NCBI GenBank assembly: GCA_031398745.1
Contig: JANNNX010000047.1
Coordinates: 1-27,081 of the forward strand
Length of the DNA stretch: 27,081 nt
Reading direction: 5' to 3'
DNA from: JANNNX01 sp031398745
GTDB lineage: Bacteria > Actinomycetota > Acidimicrobiia > Acidimicrobiales > CADCSY01
This document shows, piece after piece, positions 6,722-14,766 of this stretch (its first letter is position 1; each line of letters opens with the position of its first letter). A program made the translations under genes and the position numbers. A model generated the notes under the pieces. The model was not told where the DNA came from, made no database searches, and saw nothing but the letters and a program-made list of their open reading frames with translations.

Positions 6722-7444
6722 GTGTCCCGGTCCCCGCAGGCCGCGCTCACCCGCCGCCCGCACCTCCGCTCCGGCACGTGGAGGGCCGAGCACGGGGTCG
6801 CCTACCTCACTCCCAATGACGAGCGTCGCCTGCCCTCGCCGACCGACGTGGCCGAGGCCTGCGCCGATCTGGCCTCCCGGGGCTTCCGGGAGGTGGTCAC
6901 CGGCGCCCTCCACCCGCTCGAGCAGGTTCCCTTCATCGAGGCCGGCTTCGAGCTGCGGGAGGAGCTCCTCTTGTTGCTGCACGACCTGCGGCGGTTGCCC
7001 GATCGACCGCCGGGACGGGTGCGGCGGGCCTGGCCCCTCGATCGGCGGGCCGTCCTGGCCATCGACCACGCAGCCTTCGAGCCCTTCTGGCGACTCGATG
7101 CCAGCGGCCTGGCCGACACCCTGGCGGCGACACCGTCCACCCGGTTCCGGGTCGCGACCGACGGCGGGGTGTCGGGCTACGCGATCACCGGCCGCTCGGG
7201 GTCGCGGGGCTTCCTCCAGCGACTGGCCGTCGCGCCCGAGCACGAGGGGCGCGGGCTCGGGCGGGCACTCGGCGTCGACGGCCTGACCTGGCTGCGCCGC
7301 CGGGGCGCCACCGACGTCGTGGTCAACACCCAGCTCGCCAACGACCGGGCGCTGCGCCTCTACACCGGGCTCGGCTTCGAGCTGGCCCGTGATCGCCTGG
7401 GTGTCCTCGGGCGGTCGCTGCCGGGCGCCGACGCCGAACGGTGA
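6722..7444 (+). CDS. GNAT-family N-acetyltransferase
   Basis: 240-residue protein; the C-terminal half is a GNAT fold, with the acetyl-CoA loop in LQRLAVAPEHEGRGLGRALGVDGLTWL (the V-x-P-x-x-x-G-x-G-x-G pattern) and the late motif NDRALRLYTGLGFEL. The N-terminal half (about 1-90) resembles a degenerate second GNAT domain (HPLEQVPFIEAGFELREELLLLLHDL). The substrate cannot be told. GTG start at 6722 has a TAGCCT -10 box 6 nt upstream and is probably leaderless. Its stop overlaps the GTG of the next gene by 4 nt, so the two are coupled. It occupies the place where mycobacteria carry a NUDIX hydrolase next to pcnA. Confidence 0.85.
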   Translation: MSRSPQAALTRRPHLRSGTWRAEHGVAYLTPNDERRLPSPTDVAEACADLASRGFREVVTGALHPLEQVPFIEAGFELREELLLLLHDLRRLPDRPPGRVRRAWPLDRRAVLAIDHAAFEPFWRLDASGLADTLAATPSTRFRVATDGGVSGYAITGRSGSRGFLQRLAVAPEHEGRGLGRALGVDGLTWLRRRGATDVVVNTQLANDRALRLYTGLGFELARDRLGVLGRSLPGADAER

Positions 7445-9492
7445 TCAGCGACCCCGGACCGTGCTCGACGCGTCGAGTGGGCAGGCGCCACCGCCCGATG
7501 CTGTCCCTCGGGCTTCTCGGGGTCGTCGCCCTGCTGGCCACCGCCTGGCCGCGGCCCTCGATGGCCGCCACCACGACCACGGCGCCGGACCGTTCGAACG
7601 CGACCGAGGGCACCACCCTCGAGCTCGTGTCCCAGACGGTATGGCTCCAGGCCGGCGGCTCGGTCCAGGTGCGGGTGGTGCTGCCGGCCCGGACCGACCG
7701 GACGACCGCCCGGCTGGCGGTGACGGTCCACCGTCCCGTCACCTCCCGCACCCAGTTCGACGCCACCCTCGAGCGCCAGCGGCTGGGGAGCACCGTCTTG
7801 GAGGTGACCCGACCGATCGCCGAGCTCCCGTCGGCCGGCGACGAGGTGACGCTGACCCTCGGCCCCGAGGAACTGGCCCCGGTGCACGCCTCGGTCGGCG
7901 GCGCCGTCCTTCCGATGACCGTCGACCTCGAGGGGGGTGCGACCACGACGGGGTTCGTGAGCCACCTCGTGCGGGTCCCCGACAGCACCCCCACCAACCG
8001 CCTCCAGGTGTCGTGGTCCCCCACCGTCACCGCCCCGGTGACCACCGCCGAGGACGGCGCCCGGCGGGTGAGCGCCGAGGGGCTGGAACAGCTGCGGACC
8101 CTGGTCGGGGCCCTCGGCACCGCTGCGCTCACGACCACCTTGGTGCTCGATGTCGATGTGCTCGATGCACTCGACTCCGACCCGGAGGCGGCCGATGTCG
8201 TGGACGCCCTCGGCGCCCTTGCCCGCCGGGGCCAGGTCGTCACCCGGGGTTACGGCGATGTGGAGCCGGGTGCTCTGCTCGATGCCGGTCTCGACGACCT
8301 CGACCTCCAACGCAGCACCGCTGCGGCCACGGTGTCCCGGGTGCTCGGGGTGTCCGTCGACGAGAGCATCTGGGTCGACGACGTGCCGGTCGACGAGCGA
8401 GGAGTGCAGGCCCTGGTTGACGGCGGCACCACCACGGTCGTGCTCGACGAGACGTCCTACCGTCCGATCACCCGCTCGATCACGCTGGCCAGCCCGTTCT
8501 CGCTCGACCTGGGCGACGGACGTCGCGTGGAGGCGGCCGCCGCCGACACCACCCTCGGCGCCCGGTTCACCGACGATGCCGACCAGCTCGACGCCACCCA
8601 CCTGCTCGCCGAGTTGGCGGTGCTGTACTTCGACCGACCGGGCCAGCTCCGGGGCGTGGCCATGGTGCCGGCGGCCTCGTCGGCGCCGTCGTCGGCCTTC
8701 CTGGAGACGCTGGCCGCCGGCCTGGCCAGCTCGCCGATCCTCCAGACGGTGACCGTGACCGGCCTCTTCGACGTGGACCCCGAGACCAGCGGCGACACGC
8801 CGCTGGTCCGCCAGCTGGTCGAGGGGGAGGCGAGCCCGGAGTCACCGATCGACGGTGACGCGGTCCGAGCCGCCCGCGCCGGTCTGGACGACCTCTCCAG
8901 CCTCACCACCTCCCTCGACCAGGCCCCGTTCGATCGGCTGGTGCTGGCCAGCGAGGGACGGGGGCTCGACGTGGCCGACCGCCAGGGCCTATTGGACGTG
9001 GTCCACGCCCGCGTGCGCTCGGTCACCACCAACGTCGTGGTCGACCACGACAGCTACCGGCTCACGGCGCGCGACGGCGTCATCCCCCTCACCATCACCA
9101 ACCGATCGGGGACGTCGCTCACCGTGGCCCTCGACCTGGCTGCCGACGAGCTCTCCTTCGATGAAGGCGGGTCCGACGTGGCCGGCTCCACCACTCAGGT
9201 GGTCGAGCTCCGCGACGTCCAGACGTCGGTGCAGATCCAGGTCTCGGTGCGGGCGCCGGGGGCGTTCCTCACCTTCCCCCTCACGGTGACGGTCCGCTCG
9301 CTCGATGACCGGGTCGTCTTGTCGCGTAGCACGGTCACCGTCCGGTCGACCGCGGTGTCGGGCGTCGGTGTGGCCCTCTCGGTCGTCGCCCTCGCCTTCC
9401 TCCTCCTGTGGTGGGGCCGCGAGTGGCGGCGGGGCCGGGCCCGCCGCCGGGACCGGCACGGCGTCGCCACGGCCACGAGCGGCTCCGCCTAG
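7441..9492 (+). CDS. DUF6049-family secreted, membrane-anchored protein
   Basis: 683-residue protein that fits, by position and architecture, the actinobacterial DUF6049 family (Rv3909-like). It starts with an Arg-rich n-region, a hydrophobic core (LSLGLLGVVALLATAW, about 21-36) and a likely signal peptidase site after SMA (residue 42). The bulk is a long extracellular region rich in Thr, Val and Asp with beta-strand-like stretches; one hydrophobic helix near the C-terminus (about 646-668, GVGVALSVVALAFLLLWW) and a cytoplasmic Arg cluster make it type-I anchored. No catalytic motif is recognised. In mycobacteria the homologue precedes mviN, which suggests a cell-envelope role. The GTG start overlaps the GNAT stop (GTGA). 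Family assignment from memory and synteny. Confidence 0.75.
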   Translation: MISDPGPCSTRRVGRRHRPMLSLGLLGVVALLATAWPRPSMAATTTTAPDRSNATEGTTLELVSQTVWLQAGGSVQVRVVLPARTDRTTARLAVTVHRPVTSRTQFDATLERQRLGSTVLEVTRPIAELPSAGDEVTLTLGPEELAPVHASVGGAVLPMTVDLEGGATTTGFVSHLVRVPDSTPTNRLQVSWSPTVTAPVTTAEDGARRVSAEGLEQLRTLVGALGTAALTTTLVLDVDVLDALDSDPEAADVVDALGALARRGQVVTRGYGDVEPGALLDAGLDDLDLQRSTAAATVSRVLGVSVDESIWVDDVPVDERGVQALVDGGTTTVVLDETSYRPITRSITLASPFSLDLGDGRRVEAAAADTTLGARFTDDADQLDATHLLAELAVLYFDRPGQLRGVAMVPAASSAPSSAFLETLAAGLASSPILQTVTVTGLFDVDPETSGDTPLVRQLVEGEASPESPIDGDAVRAARAGLDDLSSLTTSLDQAPFDRLVLASEGRGLDVADRQGLLDVVHARVRSVTTNVVVDHDSYRLTARDGVIPLTITNRSGTSLTVALDLAADELSFDEGGSDVAGSTTQVVELRDVQTSVQIQVSVRAPGAFLTFPLTVTVRSLDDRVVLSRSTVTVRSTAVSGVGVALSVVALAFLLLWWGREWRRGRARRRDRHGVATATSGSA

Positions 9493-9525
9493 CGTCGGCG
9501 GGTCCCCACGTCACGGTAGGAGCCC

Positions 9526-10362
9526 ATGTCCGTCCACATCGTCACCGACAGCGCCTCCGACCTCGGGCCCGAGTTGCTCGGCGATCTCCCGGTGACGGTG
9601 GTGCCGCTCTCGATCCGCTTCGGCGCCGACGAGTACGTCGACGGCGTCGACCTGTCGGCGCCCGACTTCTACCGACTCCTGGCCAGCTCGCCCCAGATGC
9701 CCGAGACCTCGGCCCCGGCCCCCGGCGCGTTCGCCCAGGCCTTCGAGTCTGCCTTCGCCGCCGGGGCCGACAGCGTGGTGGCCATCGAGCTCTCGGGGGC
9801 CCTGTCGGCCACCCTGCAATCGGCCCGGACCGCGGCCGCCACCCTGCCCGAGCGCGATATCCGCGTGATCGACTCGGCCTCGGTCACCTGGGGCCTCGGC
9901 GCCATCGTGGTGGCCGCCGCCGAGGCCGCGGCCGGCGGTGCCGATGCCGACACGGTGGTGTCGACCGTGGAGGCCTTGGTGCCACGAGCCCGGGTGTACG
10001 GCACCCTGGCCACCCTCGAGTACCTCAAGCGCGGCGGGCGCATCGGCGGGGCCCGGGCCCTGGTGGGCAGCCTCCTGTCGATCCGGCCGGTCATCACCAT
10101 CATCGACGGGACCGTCGAGCAGGCAGCCCGCACCCGCACCCGGGCCAAGGCCATCCAGTACCTGGTGGGCGTGGTCGCCGAGCACCCCGGCCTGGAGCGC
10201 CTGGCCGTCATCCACGGCGAGGCTGACGACGTCGACCAGCTGCTGGCGGCCCTGGCCGGTGTCGTCGGTCCGGTCGTTCCCGAGGTGGTGGCGCTGGGCC
10301 CGGTCATCGGCACCCACACCGGCCCCGGCGGGCTCGGCGTCGCCTTCCTCGCCCCTCGCTGA
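9526..10362 (+). CDS. DegV family fatty-acid-binding protein
   Basis: 278-residue DegV/FakB-type protein that binds a single fatty acid. Family marks: VTDSASDL (6-13), PETSAPAPGAF (59-69, T61/S62 as ligand contacts), the LSGALSATLQSA loop (89-100), VIDSASVTWGLG (114-125), YLKRGGRIGGARALVGSLLSIRPVI and the C-terminal IGTHTGPGGLGV with the conserved His264. FakB proteins hand fatty acid to the kinase FakA; no FakA gene is in this window, so the partner is elsewhere or the role differs. ATG has TAGGAG 4 nt upstream. The kinase gene begins 1 nt after its stop, so it is translationally coupled to it. DegV is not part of the comparable mycobacterial block. Confidence 0.92.
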   Translation: MSVHIVTDSASDLGPELLGDLPVTVVPLSIRFGADEYVDGVDLSAPDFYRLLASSPQMPETSAPAPGAFAQAFESAFAAGADSVVAIELSGALSATLQSARTAAATLPERDIRVIDSASVTWGLGAIVVAAAEAAAGGADADTVVSTVEALVPRARVYGTLATLEYLKRGGRIGGARALVGSLLSIRPVITIIDGTVEQAARTRTRAKAIQYLVGVVAEHPGLERLAVIHGEADDVDQLLAALAGVVGPVVPEVVALGPVIGTHTGPGGLGVAFLAPR

Positions 10363-10363
10363 G

Positions 10364-11941
10364 ATGGCCGAGGCGATGGCTGCCGGCCGGCTGCTGGCCG
10401 GTCGCTACCGCCTGGTCGGCGAGCTCGCCCGGGGCGGCATGGCCGAGGTCTGGCACGGCGTCGACGAGCTCCTGGGTCGACCGGTGGCAGTCAAGGTCCT
10501 CCTTCCCCATCTGAGCGCCGACCCGGCGTTCGTGGCCCGGTTCCGCCACGAGAGCCAGGCCGCCGCCCGCCTCTCGAACACCAACGTCGTCACCGTCTAC
10601 GACACCTGTCACGACGGCGACGTCGAGGCCATCGTCATGGAGTTGGTGCAGGGAACCGACCTGCGGGCCCGGCTCGACGAGCGGGGTCCCCTGCCGACCG
10701 ACGAGGCGGCAGGCATCGGAGCCCAGGTTGCCTCGGCCCTGGACCACGCCCACAGCAAGGGGCTCGTGCACCGCGACATCAAGCCGGCGAACATCCTCCT
10801 GTGCGACGACGGTCGGGTCGTGGTGACCGACTTCGGCATCGCCAAGGCCACCGAGTCCGACCAGGACCTCACCGAGGTCGGCCAGGTCGTCGGCACCGCC
10901 AAGTACCTGTCGCCCGAGCAGGTCAGCGGCAAACCGGTCGACGGTCGATCCGACGTGTACTCCCTCGGGGTCGTGCTCTACGAGGCGGCGTGCGGGCAGC
11001 CTCCGTTCTCGGGCTCGGGCACGGCCACCGCGGGGGCCCGCCTCACCTCCCCGGCGCCGTCGCTGCGCCAGCGCCAGCCCGACGTCGCGCCCTGGTTCGA
11101 GGCCGTCGTGGAGCGGGCCATGGCCCTCGAACCCGACGCTCGGTACCCGACTGCGCTGGCCCTAAGGCGCGCCCTGCTGGAGCGAGATCCCGGCCCCGAC
11201 CCCACTGCCGTCGCGCCGAGGGTCGCCGGCCCCCTCGACGGTCGCCCGGTCACCCGCACCGGGGTCACCCCGGCGGTCCGCCCGGCCACCCCCCGACACC
11301 GACGAGCGGCGCGGCGGCCGGACTGGTGGCCCACCGTTCTCAACGTGACCGCAGTGGTGGCCATCCTCGTCCTGGTGATCGGCGTCCTGGCCCGGACCGA
11401 GATGGGACGGGACCTCCTCGAGCGCGCCGGCATCGACGAGACCACCGCCACCAGCACCCCGGCCGGTGATCCGGTCGCGGTCGCCCGGGCGTCGTCGTTC
11501 GACCCCTTCGGCGACGGAGTCGAGCACCCCCGGGAGACCACCGCTCTGATCGATGACGACCCCTCGAGCACCTGGAGCACCGAGGACTACCGGTCCCCGC
11601 TCGACCAGATCAAGCAGGCCGGCGACGCGTCGGCCGGGGTGGGCGCCGTGCTGGTCCTCGCCGAGCGGTCACGACTGGGCCAGCTGGTGGTCGACTCAGC
11701 TGACCGTGGGTGGTCGGCGAGCGTGTACGTGGCCGACGACCCTTCCGCCGTGGACGCCGACGACCTCGCCCCCTGGGGTCGGCCGGTGGCGACCTTCGAG
11801 GTGGCCGACGATCGAACCACCGTCGACCTCACGGGCACGCAGGGCGCGATCCTCCTCGTCTGGATCACCGACCTCGGTCGGGTGCCGGAGGCCACCGCGT
11901 CGGTCTCGGTCTCGATCGCCGAACTCGACGTCCTCGACTGA
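10364..11941 (+). CDS. Transmembrane Ser/Thr protein kinase with extracellular galactose-binding-like domain
   Basis: 525-residue Hanks-type kinase. Kinase domain 15-275: glycine loop GELARGGMAEV (19-29), VAVK (K44), helix-C E63, HRDIKPAN (136-143, D138, K140), DFG (156-158), activation-loop threonines (T163, T170, T178) and SPE (183-185); all catalytic residues are present, so it should be active. A linker rich in Arg/Pro is followed by one membrane helix (about 326-343, VLNVTAVVAILVLVIGVL) and an outside domain of about 150 residues (ALIDDDPSSTWSTEDYR, then beta-rich) resembling a discoidin/F5-8C galactose-binding fold. Mycobacterial MviN ends with a pseudokinase, membrane helix and a similar outside domain at this position; here the kinase is alone. 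ATG at 10364, 1 nt after degV; an alternative ATG is at 10376. Confidence 0.9.
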   Translation: MAEAMAAGRLLAGRYRLVGELARGGMAEVWHGVDELLGRPVAVKVLLPHLSADPAFVARFRHESQAAARLSNTNVVTVYDTCHDGDVEAIVMELVQGTDLRARLDERGPLPTDEAAGIGAQVASALDHAHSKGLVHRDIKPANILLCDDGRVVVTDFGIAKATESDQDLTEVGQVVGTAKYLSPEQVSGKPVDGRSDVYSLGVVLYEAACGQPPFSGSGTATAGARLTSPAPSLRQRQPDVAPWFEAVVERAMALEPDARYPTALALRRALLERDPGPDPTAVAPRVAGPLDGRPVTRTGVTPAVRPATPRHRRAARRPDWWPTVLNVTAVVAILVLVIGVLARTEMGRDLLERAGIDETTATSTPAGDPVAVARASSFDPFGDGVEHPRETTALIDDDPSSTWSTEDYRSPLDQIKQAGDASAGVGAVLVLAERSRLGQLVVDSADRGWSASVYVADDPSAVDADDLAPWGRPVATFEVADDRTTVDLTGTQGAILLVWITDLGRVPEATASVSVSIAELDVLD

Positions 11942-11950
11942 TCGCCCCCC

Positions 11951-11956
11951 TACCCT
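11951..11956 (+). promoter_or_regulatory. -10 box (TACCCT) of the sigma-factor gene
   Basis: TACCCT in the 22-nt gap after the kinase gene, 7 nt before the ATC proposed as the first codon of the sigma factor. Confidence 0.4.
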
Positions 11957-11963
11957 CTCCGCC

Positions 11964-12566
11964 ATCAGCCCCTTCCTCCGCCTCTCCGATCTCGACGACG
12001 CTGCCCTCGTCGGCCGGGCTCGGGCCGGCGAGAGCGATGCCCTCGACGTGCTGCTCCGCCGGCACCACGATCGGATCCGGGCGATCTGCCACCGGCTCGG
12101 TGGTGGGCTCGAAGTCCAAGACGCCACCCAGGAGGCGATGGTCGCCATCGTGCGCGGCCTCCACTCGTTCGACGGGAGGTCGTCGTTCAGCACCTGGACC
12201 CACCGGGTGACGGTGAACACATGCCTCGACCAGCACCGGCGCCGCTCCCGCCGGCCCCAGACCGCCGAGATCGACCTGGCTGGACCGGAGGGCCCTCGAG
12301 CACCGGGACGCCTTCCCGACGACATCGTGAGCGATCGGCTCGACATCGACCGGGCGCTCGCCCAACTGCCCACCGAGCAGCGGGTGGCCGTAGTCCTCCG
12401 GGACCTCGGCGACCTGGGCTACGCCGAGATCGCCGAGGCTCTGGGCGTGCCGATCGGGACGGTGCGATCCCGCCTGGCCCGGGGCCGAGCGGCCTTGGCC
12501 GACCACTTGGGAGGGAACCCCGAGTCTTCCGCCGACGTCTCACCTACGAGCGACCATGGCACCTGA
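11964..12566 (+). CDS. ECF RNA polymerase sigma factor (SigM-like)
   Basis: About 200 residues. Region 2 (about 25-95) shows LLRRHHDRI, DATQEAMVAIVRGLHSFDG and FSTWTHRVTVNTCLD; region 4 (about 128-180) shows LAQLPTEQRVAVVLRDLGDLGYAEIAEALGVP followed by GTVRSRLARGRAAL, a clear ECF helix-turn-helix. It overlaps its anti-sigma gene by 11 bp, and by position it matches mycobacterial sigM, which sits before trxB2/trxC. The start is odd: no ATG, GTG or TTG lies in frame between the kinase end and region 2. The best-fitting first codon is ATC at 11964, 7 nt after a TACCCT box; the first GTG (12048) would delete part of region 2. A base-calling error is possible. Target genes unknown. Confidence 0.85.
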   Translation: MSPFLRLSDLDDAALVGRARAGESDALDVLLRRHHDRIRAICHRLGGGLEVQDATQEAMVAIVRGLHSFDGRSSFSTWTHRVTVNTCLDQHRRRSRRPQTAEIDLAGPEGPRAPGRLPDDIVSDRLDIDRALAQLPTEQRVAVVLRDLGDLGYAEIAEALGVPIGTVRSRLARGRAALADHLGGNPESSADVSPTSDHGT

Positions 12567-13323
12567 GCGACACCTCGACGATCTGACCTTGACGGACGTG
12601 CTTGACGGGCGCGCCGATGCCGCGGCCGAGGCCCATGCCGCGTCCTGCCAGTCGTGCACCACCCGGGTCGCTCGACTTCGAACCGTCGCCGACCTGGTAG
12701 GAGCGCCCCCGCCACCGGCCACCGCGGACGAGATCGACCGGGTGATCGATGCCGCGCTGATCGCCGCGCCCCGACCCACGTCCATCCCCGGCGGCCCTCG
12801 TGACGGAAGCGGGCGACGGTGGGCAGCCGCCGCGGCTCGACCACTGGCTGCGGCTGCTGCCCTCCTACTAGTGGTAGCCACCGGGCTAGGAATCGCCCGC
12901 CTCGCCGGCACCACCGGCGAGGACACTTCGGCCACCGATGCCGTGAGCGGCAGCGCCGTACCCGAAGCCGACGCGGGTACCGCAGCCGGCGACCTCGGGG
13001 ATCTCGGGGATCTCGACGCCAGCACCGACCTGCTGGCCGTAGTGGCGGCCCGATCCCCCTCCACCACCCCGCCCGACCAGCGGGCCAGTGCCAGTGAGAG
13101 CGCCGGCGCCCGACCCCTCCTGTGCGCCGGCGACCCGCTACTCACCGACCCGAGCTTCGGGTCGGTGGTGGCCACCGGCACGGCCACCTGGGCCGGCGTG
13201 GCGGCCGAGGTCTACAGCGTGCGTCGCACCGATGCGACATCGACGACCGACCGCGTGCTGGTGCTCGCGACCGACGACTGCCGGGTCCTGGCCCTGGAAT
13301 CGGCCGTGACCAGCGCCGACTGA
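12556..13323 (+). CDS. Anti-sigma factor with zinc-binding ZAS motif
   Basis: 255-residue membrane protein. The N-terminus carries HxxxCxxC (H27, C31, C34), the zinc-binding anti-sigma motif that holds the cognate ECF factor; a hydrophobic helix (about 94-113, PLAAAAALLLVVATGLGIA) spans the membrane; the outside part has a low-complexity GDLGDLGDLD run coded by a 3 x 9-bp tandem repeat (12991-13017) and a small C-terminal domain with two cysteines (LLCAGDP, DDCRVLALES). The ATG lies inside the 3' end of the sigma gene (11-bp overlap), so the pair is translationally coupled. The signal sensed is unknown; adjacency to thioredoxin genes hints at redox or envelope stress, and ZAS cysteines are redox-sensitive in RsrA, which is an inference here. 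Confidence 0.85.
   Translation: MAPERHLDDLTLTDVLDGRADAAAEAHAASCQSCTTRVARLRTVADLVGAPPPPATADEIDRVIDAALIAAPRPTSIPGGPRDGSGRRWAAAAARPLAAAAALLLVVATGLGIARLAGTTGEDTSATDAVSGSAVPEADAGTAAGDLGDLGDLDASTDLLAVVAARSPSTTPPDQRASASESAGARPLLCAGDPLLTDPSFGSVVATGTATWAGVAAEVYSVRRTDATSTTDRVLVLATDDCRVLALESAVTSAD
12991..13017 (+). repeat. 3 x 9-bp in-frame tandem repeat
   Basis: Units GACCTCGGG, GATCTCGGG and GATCTCGAC encode GDL repeats in the extracellular linker of the anti-sigma factor. A likely length-variable linker. Confidence 0.7.
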
Positions 13324-13348
13324 GCGAGGGAGCCGGGAACCGTCGGGT

Positions 13349-13354
13349 TACGCT
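13349..13354 (+). promoter_or_regulatory. -10-like box (TACGCT) before the small membrane protein
   Basis: TACGCT followed by eight bases and the ATG at 13363, without a ribosome binding site; a possible leaderless start for the small membrane protein-trxB-trxA unit. Confidence 0.3.
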
Positions 13355-13362
13355 CGCCGCCC

Positions 13363-13680
13363 ATGCCCGAGACTCCCGCCGCTGGCGGCGCCCCGGCCGA
13401 CGACTGGGCCGCCCGCCTGGCCTCGACCATCGAACGGTCGATCGAATCGGTCCGGTCCCGGACCACCGAACCGGTGGCCGCCATCGTCCGCTGGCTCGCC
13501 GTCGGCGGAGCCCTGCTCCTGGTGGGCACCGCCCTCGCCGTACTGGTGGTGATCCTCGCCGGACGGCTGCTGGCCATCCTCCCGGGCCCGGTCTGGTCGG
13601 CCTACGGCGTTGCCGGCGGAATGATCCTGCTGGCCGGGGTGTTCGTCCTGAGGCTCCGCACCCCGAGGAACCCCGCCTGA
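13363..13680 (+). CDS. Small two-helix membrane protein, function unknown
   Basis: 105 residues. The N-terminal 40 are soluble and partly amphipathic (WAARLASTIERSIESVRS), followed by two membrane helices (about 43-68, WLAVGGALLLVGTALAVLVVILAGRL, and 80-97, YGVAGGMILLAGVFVLRL) and a short basic tail. I do not recognise the family; the layout recalls holin-like or phage_holin_3_6-type small membrane proteins, but no specific motif supports that. Its stop overlaps the trxB start by one base (TGATG), so it is coupled to trxB, and it follows the anti-sigma gene by 39 nt. Coding potential is supported by the conserved-looking hydrophobic pattern, the coupling and lack of any competing frame. Confidence 0.75.
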   Translation: MPETPAAGGAPADDWAARLASTIERSIESVRSRTTEPVAAIVRWLAVGGALLLVGTALAVLVVILAGRLLAILPGPVWSAYGVAGGMILLAGVFVLRLRTPRNPA

Positions 13681-14744
13681 TGAACACCCTCCCCCCCCGC
13701 GGCCCCGCCGCCCGCCCCGACCAGCTCGACGACGTGCATGACGTGGTCATCATCGGGTCGGGCCCGGCCGGGCTGACGGCGGCGATCTACACCGCCCGGG
13801 CGATGCTGTCCCCTCTGGTCATCGAGGGGGCCCCCTCCTCCACCAGCGACCAGCCGGGCGGCCAGCTGATGCTGACGACTGAGGTGGAGAACTTCCCGGG
13901 CTTCGTCAACGGCGTCATGGGCCCCGAGCTGATGGCCGCGCTCCGCGCCCAGGCCACCCGCTTCGGTGCTGCTCTGGTCACCGACAAGGTCACCCGGGTC
14001 GATTTCTCCGAACGTCCGTTCGGTATCTGGCTGGGTGACCCCACGGTGCCGGAGCCCACGTACCGAGCCCGGGCGGTCATCGTCTCGACCGGCGCCCGCT
14101 CGCTCATGCTGGGCCTGGAGGCCGAGGAGCGGCTACTGGGCCACGGCCTGTCGACCTGCGCCACCTGTGACGGCTTCTTCTTCCGCGACCACGAGATCGC
14201 CGTCGTCGGGGGCGGCGACTCGGCAGTCGAGGAAGCCGTCTTCCTGACCCGGTTCGCCCGCAAGGTGACGATCATCCACCGGCGGGGTGAGCTGCGGGCC
14301 TCCCGCATCATGCAGGAGCGGGCGTTCGCCAACCCCAAGATCGAGTTCCTCTGGCACAGCACGGTCGTCGACCTCCTGGGAGCCGACCGGCTCGAGGGGG
14401 CGGTCGTGGAGGACCTGCGCACCGGTGCCCGCAGCACGCTCCCGGTCACCGGCTTGTTCGTGGCCATCGGACACCGACCCAATTCCGAGCTCTTCACCGG
14501 TGTCCTCGACACTGATGAGAACGGCTACCTGGTCACCGTCCCCGGGCGGAGCCTGACCAACATCGAGGGCGTCTTCGCCTGCGGCGACGTCCAGGACCAC
14601 ACCTACCGCCAGGCCATCACCGCCGCCGGTTCGGGCTGCATGGCCGCGATGGACGCCGAACGGTGGCTCGAAGGGCACCCCGACACGGCCACCGCCGACG
14701 ACACCAACCCGACCGATGCGGCGAGCCGCGTCGGTGCACACTGA
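13680..14744 (+). CDS. trxB: Thioredoxin-disulfide reductase
   Basis: 354-residue flavoprotein that reduces thioredoxin with NADPH. FAD-binding VIIGSGPAGLTAAIYTARA (23-41), redox-active CATC (160-163), NADPH-binding GGGDSAVEEA (177-186) with HRRGELRAS (200-208), and the C-terminal FAD motif ACGDVQDHTYRQAITAAGSGCMAA (300-323). The N-terminal 20 and C-terminal 20 residues are longer than in E. coli TrxB. ATG at 13680 overlaps the preceding stop; trxA follows 22 nt downstream. Same order as mycobacterial trxB2-trxC next to sigM, so the sigma factor probably influences it. Confidence 0.96.
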   Translation: MNTLPPRGPAARPDQLDDVHDVVIIGSGPAGLTAAIYTARAMLSPLVIEGAPSSTSDQPGGQLMLTTEVENFPGFVNGVMGPELMAALRAQATRFGAALVTDKVTRVDFSERPFGIWLGDPTVPEPTYRARAVIVSTGARSLMLGLEAEERLLGHGLSTCATCDGFFFRDHEIAVVGGGDSAVEEAVFLTRFARKVTIIHRRGELRASRIMQERAFANPKIEFLWHSTVVDLLGADRLEGAVVEDLRTGARSTLPVTGLFVAIGHRPNSELFTGVLDTDENGYLVTVPGRSLTNIEGVFACGDVQDHTYRQAITAAGSGCMAAMDAERWLEGHPDTATADDTNPTDAASRVGAH

Positions 14745-14766
14745 TCCACGAGCAAAGGACACCCCA

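Noticed and set aside
9408..10226. 272-codon plus-strand frame overlapping degV
   Set aside because: Arg/Gly/Pro-rich shadow of the DUF6049 end and degV; no domain.
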